DNA from: Heliocidaris erythrogramma
Lineage: Eukaryota > Echinodermata > Echinoidea > Camarodonta > Echinometridae
Length of the DNA: 64,000 nucleotides
Reading direction: 5' to 3'
NCBI GenBank assembly: GCA_025617745.1
Contig: CM046869.1
Coordinates: 5,604,244-5,668,243 of the forward strand
The position numbers were made by a program, and so were the translations under genes. Within the stretch, counting starts at the first letter, position 1; each line of letters begins with the position of its first letter. Below are positions 32,983 through 44,691 of this stretch, one piece after another. The notes beneath the pieces were generated by a model. It was not told the origin of the DNA. It saw only the letters and a program-made list of their open reading frames with translations, and ran no database searches.

Positions 32983-34738
32983 GTGGCCTAGATTTACAAT
33001 AAATTACAAACAAAATGTTTCTCATTTTGTATTTATGCACCTTATATCTGTAGTCACGGTCTTCCTGACTGCTTACAAATAATATGAAAAAGAAAATGAA
33101 TCAGGCAAGTCTTTCACTCTTTCTCTAGCTTATAAATATTTGATTGCACTACAGAGCAAGTGTCAAACCAGTGGTTGGTTTTTTCCACATACATGTGGAA
33201 AACATACATGTGGAAAACTCTGACCAGTGTTGGTTTACATACATGCATTCTGCATGTCTATTAAGTGACCTACATTTATGTCAGTGGGGAAGTTGTACTG
33301 CTATCCTGTGCATCATTTGGAGCTTCACAGATGAAGGTTGAAAGAAGATGTATAGATTCACAGCTCTATGGTTTTATGCCTTAAAATGAATCTCCTTTAA
33401 ACAGGATTTGGAAAATGTCTGTGTATGCATCATTTTCCCATCATGCACCAGTTTCCCTTGTAGAAGCTTAAACTGTACTTCCGGGCCATTTTCTACATTT
33501 GCCAGTCAACAGTAATAATTTGAAATAAAAAATATGTTTATATTTAAAGACAGTCATTTGTTAGAATTAAAAATATAATGCAACTAATCTGTAATTATAA
33601 TCTTAGGAATGACTAAAAGATGGTGCTGCTCATATTCTACCAGTTTAAGGCAACTTTAATGACACTGTCAGCTTTTTGCAGTGGTTCATGGTTTACCCTC
33701 TTATTATGGGTTCTCTATAAACATACATGTATGTGGAATGTGTGTGCAATTTTAATACATGAAGAGGCTCCATTCTGTAAATTATTGTCAAAAATATTTG
33801 CAATTAATGCACACTAAAGCCTGAAAATGCCCGATATAAATTAATTCCTCGCGTACATGTACATGTAGTTTTTTTCAAAAATTATTTTGTCCATAGCTTA
33901 TTTTCGGGCTTTTCTTGTGAAGTGAAGGGATTTTGATTGTCATGACAAATTTTATTTGTGTCTTTTCATTAATTAGTCTTTGCAGATGTGGTTTTTTTTT
34001 GCACAGTCATTAGCCAATGACTTGTCATTTAGATTTGTTGGGACAATTGAAATAGCTCTCCCTTAAAATAAAATGTATAATAATTATCAGAATACCAGCC
34101 ATGGACTGATTTTGTTTTACTGTCCATTTTGGGACATCGTAGTAGACTGGCAACCCACAAAAATCGACAGCCCACGAGACCAACCTGCAAGACCGACCTG
34201 CAAGACCGACAGCCCAACAATGTTTGATGTAGTGAACCCTCAAAAAAGTTTTCAGAATGCCCGCTTGACCAACATGTCAGTCTGGTGGGCTGTAGCTCTC
34301 TATTTCAACAATTGCAAATGACTGACAGCACACCTGATTATTATTAGTAGGGAAGCAACTCAGTCTAATGCAGCTTTAATAATGGTTTCAGTGATGTCGC
34401 CATAAACACAATTTACTTTTTGTACAGCTTTATCATTAATGGTCATTTAATACTGCAGTCAGTGCACTGCTTGTAAGTTTTCAGCTGTGCAATATAAAAA
34501 GATGTGCCTTGATATCACTTGTATGGATTCCATGAAGTATTTTGAGTTCCCTTCTTTGTTTTTCCTTGTTTATCATATATGTTATGTACAAGTTTACATG
34601 TACTGTAGAAATGGCAGTTTTTGCAAATTTTGCAAGTGGTTCAGATTTGCTACAGTTCCATGCAACAAATCCATTTAATCACAACACTGAATGTTTGCAT
34701 TTTGCAAAAAATGACTGTTAACAACTTTTGAAAGATTT
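32983..34738. repeat. 1.75-kb duplicated block, copy 2
   Basis: Direct repeat of 30076-31830, offset 2907-2908 bp. The left flank (TTACATGTGTTCAG...GGATT) and right flank (CTAGCAAAAATAGATATGC) differ from those of copy 1, giving an A-B-A layout with a 1.15-kb spacer. Confidence 0.97.
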
Positions 34739-36578
34739 CTAGCAAAAATAGATATGCTTTGTGATAAATTAATGTTACATTAAAACATTTATGGATTAAA
34801 ATGTGTAAAATTGTCTGATTTTAGTTTCAAAATGCATTACAGTTGTGTTATAATGCTTATTGCTATCATAATGGCTAGTTCCAATCAGAGTCATACTGTT
34901 GATTCATGTGTTAAAACTGTTATAGTATTGAGAAAGAGATTTAAAAGCTATCACAAATATCTTGTTTCTCTATTTCTAATATGATGTTGCAGTTTTTCAA
35001 ATATGTGAGTAAATATTTGTATAGATTTGCCGTAGATTTGATGAATGTTTGTTATGTCCTCTTGGAATTCGCAATTTTTTAAAATGGTAATTTAAAGATT
35101 CATTTTTTCTGAAATATTTAAAGTAAAGTTACTTGTGTATACATAGATAGGGGAAATCTTAAAGGTGAATAGTGGCAAGAATATCTGTTTTCATCAAAAG
35201 CGTAAAAATAAGTTTTTCGGCAATTTATTGATTTTCAGGGAATATTGCTCTTGGTATGAAATATTATAAAAACAACTTACAGGAATATATTTCCTCAAAG
35301 TTATTAAAAGTTCATTTTGCTGCTTCATGTGTTGTTATTTGTATAGTACATCTTTACATATGAAAATAAACCAATGAAAATATAGTGTGAAGGTCACAAA
35401 TTTCACTTTTTCTATATACATGTAGCTGTAGGGTTAACTTTGTGATGGTTAATTTACATTGTAGGAGTATCAACATAATTATCTTTGTTTGCAAACAGAA
35501 ATTATATTAATTTTAGCAAATTAAAGAGAGTTTTATAGAAATGGAAGGAAATGTTTGGTATCGATGGAAACATTTCTAGTATTATGTATTCAGGAGGAGG
35601 ATTTAAAGAAATTGGGATTGATATGCACAGGTTGTCTAGGTACTTCGAATCTACAGATTATTCCAGAATATTTTTCAGATATTGCCAGCTTGCATAGCAT
35701 GGAAAGAACAATATATATGATTATGGCGCATTTTCATGCTGTTGTGACATGATACATTTATGAAATATATAACATTTCCTTTTTGTGTGGTCCCAGTACT
35801 CTTGTTTCTTGAGCTACATACATTGTAATGCTTTTCACCCCAGATATTACTTTCATATATGTCATATGGTTGTTATAACCTTTAAGCTTTGAATTTTATA
35901 GATTCAGTTAAAAATCCTCTCTGTTTTTAGTTGACTAGTTGATATTTGCAAAACTCTCTACTCATTCAGTCATTTAATGTATAAACTATTTGAAATTCAA
36001 TGTAGCCAAAATATAGAATTTGCAACTCAGAAAATGTAAGTAATTAATATATTCCTGTAGCAGCTGGACATTTATACTGGATAAAAATTATGAAATTGAC
36101 AAGGTAAGATGATTTCTAGAGCACTTTAACATGTTGACAGTCCTCATTTTTGTTGAACATAGGAAAAGCTGTACTACTCGTTTGTTTGTTTATACATGTA
36201 TTTGTATTTAGTTTCAGGTAGAAACTTAAGTTAAAACAACTATTTTGAGCCCTAAGATATTATGCACTACCAAGCTTGTTATGAAGAGCTCCGATATAAC
36301 AAAATTCCTGATATAACAAGGTAATTTTTGCTGGTCCCAGATCTTTATTTCTTTTGTTATTCTTTTTTAGCTTGATATAAGGAGATTCCTGATATAAGCC
36401 AGATAATAATCATGGTCTGTAGTTGGAAAAAAAAGTTATAAATTAGTAGATAAATCGGTGATCTTGGAGTCAAGGCACCTAGTGTTTTAAATAAGTCATT
36501 GCGCTATTCTATGTGCTATTTGATGAGGCATAAATCCTCTGTGGCATAGTCTGCAATGTGACTTCATGTCTAAGGTCC
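34739..36578. other. Intergenic AT-rich DNA
   Basis: No gene recognised. The stretch 36285-36410 contains GATATAACAAAATTCCTGAT and related words that look like the end of an old dispersed repeat. Confidence 0.5.
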
Positions 36579-36582
36579 TTAA

Positions 36583-36798
36583 CCCCTACCATGCCGTGGG
36601 TGGCTAATCCCGCCCAAAAATCTGAGTGTTGAACATCTTTTTTAGGCTGCGAATGGCTTGAAATTTCTTCCTCATACAGAAACCTGTGCCTTCAATATAA
36701 TGCTTATTCCTATGCAATATATCTCTGCCCAGTTTGCTCAAGAAAATTTCATTGAAAGTTAATATTTAACTCTTGACAATTCTGGTGGCATGGAAGGG
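36583..36798. mobile_element. piggyBac-like MITE
   Basis: TTAA (36579) is followed by CCCCTACCATGCC, and GGCATGGAAGGG is followed by TTAA (36799). TTAA target duplications with CCC-starting terminal repeats are characteristic of piggyBac-type elements. It is 216 bp long with no coding capacity. Confidence 0.6.
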
Positions 36799-36905
36799 TT
36801 AAGTATTGGCATCACTAGCTGTTGGCTGGTAAGGAACATTGTAAACAACATACAGTCAAACCTGTATACATGAAGTTTAGAAAAGTAGTCTTTGAAGACG
36901 AAAAG

Positions 36906-37133
36906 TAGATCAGTTGTCTCACGATGTGCAAACGAGGAAAGCTACAACGTTTCGACCGCTACTGCTAGACTTCGTCAGGCAATGAGCATAGACTTCGCTG
37001 CGCGCGAGTTATATAGCAGCGGCGGGGAGCCCGGGTGCGTGCTATTGTTTGTCTCAACTCGGGCGCTGTGATTGGTCTGTGCCGCTGACCAATCACCGGA
37101 CACTCGTTTGCACATCGTGAGACAACTGATCTA
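36906..37133. mobile_element. MITE with 31-bp perfect terminal repeats
   Basis: TAGATCAGTTGTCTCACGAT followed by GTGCAAACGAG at 36906 is matched exactly in inverted form at 37103-37133. Weaker pairing extends outward (GAAGAC...) to about 36890 and 37150. The interior is GC-rich. The family is unknown to me. Confidence 0.8.
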
Positions 37134-37454
37134 ATTTTTGTCTTCATCTTTCGCAACGATGAACCTCTTCCTAACCAATGTAGTCTTTCTTTGCAGGTTT
37201 TCATTATGTACAGATTACATAAGTGCATTGTTTTAATGAGACAGTCAGTTCAAGGGAAACCAAATGAAAAGTGGGTTGTAATAGACAGGTAGTACGTAAT
37301 GCAGGTCTTATTTTGTTACCTGTAGAACTGAAGGGGTTAAAGTCCTTGATTTAGGTCTGATAGTGATGTGCAAGTATATTGTACAATGCTTATATGTGGA
37401 TTCCCAGGTTGTTATATTGTGTATGAAATAATGTATGTTACATCTGGCTGTGGT

Positions 37455-37577
37455 TTTGTTTGATTATAGAATGTAGTGATTTCTGATAGTATAATATAAT
37501 TCACTGTAAATGTTCTTTGTTTGATTATAGAATGTAGTGATTTCTGATAGTATAATAGAATTCACTGTAAATGTTCT
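37455..37577 (+). repeat. 61-bp tandem duplication
   Basis: TTGTTTGATTATAGAATGTA...TTCACTGTAAATGTTC occurs twice head to tail with one or two changes. Confidence 0.9.
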
Positions 37578-38840
37578 GTTTGATATTCACATCTTCCACA
37601 TCGAAGTGCCAACCCATTTCATCATTGCACTGTATGGTATATGAATGGATCTTATGAATGGCGTGTGTATTGGTACATAGATCTCTGTTGTTTGTGTATA
37701 ATAGATTACATAATGTAGTTTATTGCATATTATTGGGAATTTTAATTGATATTGTCACTGTGTTGAAGATGGATTATTATGGGTATATATTTTAGAGGTA
37801 TATTTAGAAATAGAGGGATTTTGATCAAGATGTTTAAGGCTTTTAATGGACTTAATGAAATGTATTTGCAGAACTATCTCTAATATAATTTATGGCCTTG
37901 ACAGTTCAGACGTTTGCATTGAGAATTTAGTGAGTTTGTAATGCCAGGAGCGATAATATACTTCAAAATCTGTGATTTTTCCCCCCCTCTCTAGTTGTGA
38001 TAAGCCATATGCTTTTAGTGCTTTCTCAAAGATGGAAAATGGAAAAGTAGAACATACATTTAAAAGATTACTAAATGACTGTATCCAAAGAATTAAATTA
38101 TGATTTCAATACTCTTAATACCCATGAGGAAAACGATGCCTGAAAGATAATTTTGAATTCTGGTAATGATAAGGTTTGAATTCTTAAAGAGTCACTGAAA
38201 AGCTCAAGGTTACAAAGAATTGATATCTTCTGAACATATTTTGGGAAGAAATGCTGAACAAGGTGACTGATAATAGATGAGATGATTGATCAGAATGATG
38301 TGTGCATAGTAGCAATGGTCACATTACATGTAAATGGAAGTTATGCTTTCAGTCAACTTGATTTCTAGAAGTTTTTGTTAGTTTATTTATTTCTGGCTGG
38401 TTAAACAAATAGTCCATCTACTACATGATATACAAATAAATAAACATAAGTCAGTTTCTTTTGAAATGCATTTCCTTTTCCAGAACTCTAAATTGGCTTA
38501 AAGTGAACCAATCGCCAACAAATATTTTGTTGTGTATGTTAGTGGTTCTTTGTTGATATACTATAATCAAAATACATGTACATTATGAGCTTCAAATGTT
38601 GATTCTATGAAGAAATATTGCAATTTGAAAAAATATAGTCCCAATAAAAAATATAGGAACTTGTGAGGAGACTAGTCCATGCACGCTCGCCTAGAATAAG
38701 GGCCTGCGTGGAACCCAACTCCAAGTTCGGTTCCGCGCAAGAGGGTTTTATTTCTTCCTCTTCTTTCTTCATACTCCTTAACCGTTAACCCATGGAAGGC
38801 CAGGTAAAGTGTTTTGAGGTTGATTTTATACATAATAATA
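37578..38840. other. Intergenic DNA, no feature recognised
   Basis: AT-rich. A GC-richer patch near 38675-38750 does not fold as a tRNA and matches no element known to me. Confidence 0.4.
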
Positions 38841-38844
38841 ATAA

Positions 38845-39165
38845 TATAATAATAGACATTTATAACGCGCCATCTATCTAGGTAACCTATTCCGAGGCGC
38901 GGAAGAATATTATTACCCTGGCTTTAGCCAAGATGCCTTAAGGTGCTAAAAGCATTCAAGGAATTATTTCCTACCAGGTACCCATTTACTACACATGGGT
39001 GGAGAGTGGCAAATGTAGATGAATGTCTTGCCAAAGGACATTAGTGCCGTGGCGGGACTCGAACCGCGAACCATGAGATCCACAGTCCGGTGACGTATCC
39101 ACTAGACTACGACACCTCTACGACCACGACACCTCTACGACCACGACACCTCTACATTTTAGCTG
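38845..39165 (-). mobile_element. tRNA-derived SINE
   Basis: On the - strand a tRNA-like head (about 39049-39121) shows an A-box-like TAGTCTAGTGGATA and a B box GGTTCGAGTCC in GCGGTTCGAGTCCCGCC. These are internal RNA polymerase III promoter elements. A body follows containing GGCATCTTGGCTAAAGCCAG and CGCGCCTCGGAATAGG. It ends in a TATTATTATTATTATG tail at low coordinates. The 17-bp head segment CGACCACGACACCTCTA-type is repeated three times at 39104-39156. Confidence 0.82.
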
Positions 39166-39675
39166 AACACAAGTTATTTTTTGAGGTGATTGGTACACTT
39201 TAAATCTATAATGTTTTTATTACAATGGCACAACATTCATTTTAGTGCTATGAAGTCCATGAATGCTACATTTGTGAAATATTGTTTTCAATGTTACTAG
39301 AATTGAGACTGTTCTATGTAATGTAGTCTTGTTTATCTGTATTCACCTTTTAAAATAATTTCCTATATTTGCACAAATAGTGATATAAAAGCATGATCTT
39401 TTTACACAGATGTGTAAAAAAACACATGAAAAGCAGTGTATTATTCACTGTGCAATCAATTCAGTTAAACCTAGTTTACCCTCACAGTAGAAAGAATTAG
39501 AGTAAATTTCATGTCTTTTGGTCACGTAGGTACCTAATACATGTATGTATGTTTCTAAACCTTGTAAATATTTTTAAAACCAAGATCTTTGGAATAAAAG
39601 TAGAATGCACTGAACACAGTGATAATGGTGTCCATTTATTGTATGGATGTTGTCAAATCAATTGTAATCTTTTAA

Positions 39676-40577
39676 AGGAGAATTAACCCCTGATTACAAA
39701 TTTACTTATATTGGAAGGTGTAATATATTCCTACTTGTTGGCCTAAATCATTTTCTAATAAGATATCAGAAAAGGGTATAAATAAAGATATTCCAACACC
39801 CGGTATCGTCTCCTACCCATTTACATGGGGGCTGCCATTTTCTTGCTGATTTGGAGTTGTACATGAACCATTGAGAAATGTTCCAGTCAGGAAGATATTT
39901 TGAATCCAAATCCTAAATTGATTTTCTTCATTACCTAAAATCCCATATGTGACGAAAAATATAAAGTGGGTGTTTACATGTATTATAAAAATTAAATCTT
40001 TATAATGATACTTTTAAATTGTCTGGTTTTGCTTAACCAAAATATATTTTCTTGGGTTTGCCAAACAGAGCAGAACATAATATATGCAGCATGCATTCCG
40101 ACTTTTCAAGTCCATTATCCGAAAGCAGGTGAATGCATAGTTTGCCGCTATAGATGCTCAGGGAAGAAGCATCCATAAAATTTGAATTAATTTGCTCCGT
40201 CCCATACGTCCAGTATCGAGATAATAGATTTCTATTAAGCGAATATCGATTTTCAACAGAAATATATAAGGAAATCTTCAGTTTAAAAATAAATTGACAT
40301 ATCTATTCTATATTTTTAATCTCAAATGGGTTTTTAATTTTGAAAAAGGCAATTGAGCATTTGGATTAAGAAAATCTTCTTGCACACATAAACAAAATGG
40401 CAGCCCCCATGTGCTGCTAGCAGACGATACATATTGCTAGCAGATGGTAAATTTTGCTCAGAAAATCTTGATTCGTATCGATCTCGTATATTTTGACGCG
40501 AAGCCATATAGTCTAACAAGTAGGAATAAATAACACCTTTGAACACTATCGTCTTTATTTTTGAGCGTAATTCTCCT
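39676..40577. mobile_element. T2-like TTAA element
   Basis: Flanked by TTAA on both sides, with ends AGGAGAATTAACC and (inverted) AGGAGAATTACGC. Subterminal stretches are also related (TATTCCTACTTGTT on both arms). TTAAAGGRR termini define T2/Kolobok-type MITEs in vertebrates. A related copy, disrupted by insertions, is at 52746-55720. Both contain GGCAGCCCCCATG near the right end. Confidence 0.75.
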
Positions 40578-41044
40578 TTAATGTCTTAACAAAGGTATGT
40601 AATAAGCCAGTTCGGGGTTAGCGCATGGTACAAATGACCCCAAATATCCACAGATATTTTAGACATGGAGGGTCCCTTTATGTGCACTTCAGAAAAATAA
40701 CTCTGGGAGTGATAGTGGTGCCTCATGAATAGCTTTTGTTTCCCCCTTTAAAAAGAATACTTCCACCTGGATATCATGGAATGCACCATTAGTGCATAAT
40801 TGAATAATGATTACATGACATTCATGAGCACATATCGAATATTAGTGTCAGTGGGTTTTAGAATTTTGTACAGATGACCTTTATCTGCTCATGCTCAGAT
40901 TGCATCTCCGAAATGGCTTATTACAACTCAATTACCAAACATAATGCTAACACACAGATTTTACATGTTCCCTCTATGTCACAGAGTAGCTTAGGCGTCA
41001 AGACAGTCAGGAGAAGATGTTGCACCATGCCAATGACACCATAA

Positions 41045-41067
41045 GGGGGGGGGGGGGGGGGGGGGGG
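41045..41067. repeat. Poly-G run of 23
   Basis: Uninterrupted G homopolymer just left of a fold-back element. Confidence 0.95.
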
Positions 41068-41179
41068 TTGGGGTGCACGACACATCATGCTCTATGGCCA
41101 ATCTATCCTACACCAACCAAATTCCTTTAAACCCTGCCCTGGACCAAACACTCTTAGGGTAACTTCAGATATCCCATTG

Positions 41180-41734
41180 TCAATAGGCCATTTTCGTAAT
41201 GCATTCAAATTTAATGCTCACCTCTTTGTCAAACTCCTAGTAACGAACTGTTACATCCACCCGTTACAAGTCATTGTATTTTAATAGTCAGAATGCAGAT
41301 TGCATACATATTAAGTGTTACTAGGTTGTGCAATCAAAATGTTTGTCCAACCCTAACAATGCCTAATACATGGAATTCACATTCTTACTATTGAAAAAGA
41401 ATGGGTTTTTATAGGTGAATGGACAAACTCTTCCATTCACCTATAAAAACCCATTCTTTTCAATAGTAAGAATGTGAATTCCATGTAGAGTTTGTCACTA
41501 GGCAAATGTGTATAAATTTGTGTCTATTGTATCTAGAGTCGTATCTTGGTGTGGCGCATATGGTTCTGTGTTGAATCTTTGAGTAGCGGAGGTCAACTGA
41601 ATTTCGCATGGCACAGTACCTGATCTAAGTAATCTGCAGTCTGACTTTGAAAGCACAACAGGCGTAGACGTACTTGCCAATTTGACCAAGAAGTGATCAT
41701 TGTATTTGAATGCATTACGAAAAGGACCTATTGA
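41180..41734. mobile_element. Fold-back type MITE with central palindrome
   Basis: TCAATAGGCCATTTTCGTAA at 41180 is matched in inverted form by the end at 41715-41734. Pairing continues inward through GCATTCAAAT and TCACCTCTTTGTCAAA-like text. A near-perfect 53-54 bp hairpin (41369-41422 with 41433-41485, 10-base loop) sits in the middle. The termini resemble the 229-bp element at 50642. Confidence 0.75.
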
Positions 41735-41739
41735 TCGTT

Positions 41740-41880
41740 CACCTCTATATAGAGATAAAGAGAGATACAGAGAGAAAGAGATAGAGAGAGAAAGAGGCAT
41801 AGGGACAGATGTATATACATAGAGAGTGAGAGATAGAGAGAGAGGGGGGGGGGGGGGGGGGGAGAAAGGAGGGGATAGTG
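41740..41880. repeat. GA-rich tract with poly-G
   Basis: AGAGAGATACAGAGAGAAAG-type purine run and a poly-G near 41846-41861. Confidence 0.8.
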
Positions 41881-44352
41881 ATAGAGACACACGGGTGTGG
41901 CGTAAGTCAAAAGCATGAGAAAAAAAAACACAATAAGACCCTTTCGCTCACCCTCCCCCTAACCAGTGACCTTGTTAATTCACATTTTGAAATTTGCAAG
42001 TAAAACTGGTGCCCCCCCCCCCCCCCCAGTGCTACCCATGCAATTACTCAATTAATACAAAGTCACTTGTCTAAAGATGGATACTAGCATTTTCCACAGC
42101 CCAATCTGTATCCTCTCAGAGTCTCTGTTTGAGACATGGCTACTAGTATGATAATGAAGATAAAGTTCCTACAGGTTGGAAGCTTATTCAGATCCGCCCC
42201 CATGACCTATGCATTCCCTATTTTTTCCATTTTCATAGTGATTATAATACCTTACGAGATCGACATCTCGCCAGACCATACAGGCGAAGAAACAAAATTT
42301 CACCTGGGGCTGTCTCTTGCTCGTAAATCAATTTTCCATACCTAAAAAAAATTGCAAGAGAGTGAAACGAGGAAGCAAAATATCCGACACTCTGTTTACT
42401 TGCAAACCATTTTATATTAGAATGGATTTCTTCTGTGTTTGATACTGTATCTATTATATGAGTATTATTGGAAGAACAGACAGGCCTAAGTGAGAAAATG
42501 GAACTTTTGTAATAATGAAAATTCTTGAGCAGTAGATAAAGAAAACATATTTTGAAAACTATTAAATTTAAATGTATCTTTACATTTCTCGTTCCTCCTA
42601 CTTGATGGAGGGAAACGCCCCCGTTAGTGACTCTATAGTAGACCGGGTTTCTCAAATTATTATTTTTTTAATAAACCCTGCATCTATTAAACTACATCAT
42701 TGTACTAAAAATAATACTACACATATGTCCATTTTTGCGGAGGCTCGTGGGGGGGGGAATCAATTTTCCTTCTCCACTTAAATCATTATTAGTGGCATCG
42801 ATCCGCTCCCATATACATGACTGTAATGCAAATTCTCAGGAATTAATGGGTGTGTATATACACGTGACAGCTTGTATTAGAAATATTAGAAAAAGGTTTT
42901 TGATTGGTGAATGTACTTTAAGCAAGATATATCTTTTACACTCCCCCTCCCCCCCAAAAAAAAATCAACAACAAACTTTGTGATCAACTGGACGTCAGGT
43001 CACAATTCATAAGTCATCAACCCCGCCAAAATATTGAGCGCCCCGCTGGGAAAAATCCCAAACTCCCCATGGCCAGTCCGCCCCTTGTTAGGTCATAGAC
43101 AAGCGTGATGGATACACACATTCCTGAACATCACTTAACTGTCTCTTAATAAACTGATGTAATGACATTGCTTTTGTGAATTTTGAAATGTGGTCTTTTT
43201 GTATTTTGTGCTTGTCAACCGTGATGTTATGGATACCACAGAAATATTTTTGTCAAGAAGCAAATTTTAAAAAAGCTTACTTGAAGGGGGGGGGGGGGAC
43301 TTTCTTTTGTGTTGTATTTAGATCGTTATGATTCATTTATGAGTTTTAGATAACATATGACAACCTAGCAGCATCTCGTCCGTCCTAAGCATTATAGGCA
43401 ATGCTGAAAATTTTTTAAAAATAATTTCACTCCAACTAATGTGTGCAACCTGCCTTCTGACAATCCGACTGAAATACAATAGACGAATTCACATATATTC
43501 AAATTGTATGCTTGCCTCCATAACAATGGTTAGCAGAAAACTAAGTATGCAACTTGCATCTTGAGTAATTCAGTGTAAAAACCAAAACAGGTGAATGGAA
43601 TTATCAATAAGGCCTATAAGAAGAGTTCATAAATGTGAATACTACTGATTCTAATGTCAACATTTGGTATGCAGAAGTTGTTGCTAGTTTGGTTTACCTC
43701 TGACAAGTTTCAGAAGTTGTCAGTGATAGCTTTTATCAAGAAAGTGTGCAAATCATTCAAATCTTTGTAAACCGTTGTTTTAAGAGACTCTATGCCCCAT
43801 TTCTCCATGCTCTCTCTCTCTCTCTCCGAATGTCTGCTATCTCCATCAGTATCCCCTCCTTTCTCACCATTAGGATATAACCAATCTCTTCTTCAAATAT
43901 AATCTCTTTTCATCATTCTTTTATGATCGGCTGAGAGAAAATTTGTCAGTAAAAATCACTGACAAACGCTTGATGAAACGCTCCCTGGAATCAATTTTAC
44001 TTACCCTGCAGTTATGAAAGGAAACAAGTCTTTCTTTGAATAACATGATAAACAGCAGCATAAACAGCAAATTTGTTACTTCCAATTAAATGCATTACAG
44101 TACGTTTGATTGACAATATCTCTAAAATAAACTGTATTAGTGGTGAACACAACACACCTTTATGAGACACATTGAAAGAAAATCGTTTAATACTAAATAT
44201 ACAAAATCACCAATGTTAGTAAAAGAGACGATATTCCAGTCCAAGAAATCTACAACCCAGAGTTAGTATACACTGTCTGTCAAATACCCTCTCAAGTCAA
44301 CAATAAATACATTTTTTCCTCCAATCAACCATGGTCTATCATGCAATACTTT
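41881..44352. other. Intergenic DNA with a MITE fragment
   Basis: No gene recognised. Poly-C near 42013-42027 and poly-G near 43287-43298. Near 43940-43987, AAAATCACTGACAAACGCTT then GATGAAACGCTCCC matches the end of the MITE at 54039 and is likely a partial or diverged copy. Confidence 0.45.
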
Positions 44353-44531
44353 CACCTTGCACTAGAGCTCTGCATCACTCTCCTATAGATCCTAAACTCA
44401 TGCACAAGACCAACATAGAGTTCTACATGTATCAAGTCCCACACCTTGCACTAGATATCACAAGCTCTGCATCACTCTCCTATAGATCCTAAACTCATGC
44501 ACAAGACCAACACAGAGTTCTATCAAGTCCC
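44353..44531 (+). repeat. About 90-bp tandem duplication
   Basis: CACCTTGCACTAGA...CTCTGCATCACTCTCCTATA...CACAAGACCAACA(T/C)AGAGTTCTA...TCAAGTCCCA is present twice in succession with a few indels. Confidence 0.85.
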
Positions 44532-44691
44532 ATACTGTACAATGGAAGAATGAACACAAAGAAAGGCCAAAAGTATCAGTTTACTTGATACCTAAGTATG
44601 TCTATGGAAAATGGGACATTATATGCAATTGTTTTCCCTTGTGCAATAAGTTCCTAGCTCTCTATCCAACAAAGGGACTCCTCCATCTTTA

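Noticed and set aside
36949-36978. Hammerhead-ribozyme-like core on the - strand (CTGACGA ... CGAAAC)
   Set aside because: The conserved boxes are present, but the stem II between them pairs only weakly (A-C and wobble pairs) and no stem I/III could be fitted. More likely chance inside a MITE.
38675-38760. Possible tRNA gene in a GC-richer patch
   Set aside because: No B box (GGTTCGANTCC) and no cloverleaf could be drawn. The only tRNA-like sequences are SINE heads.
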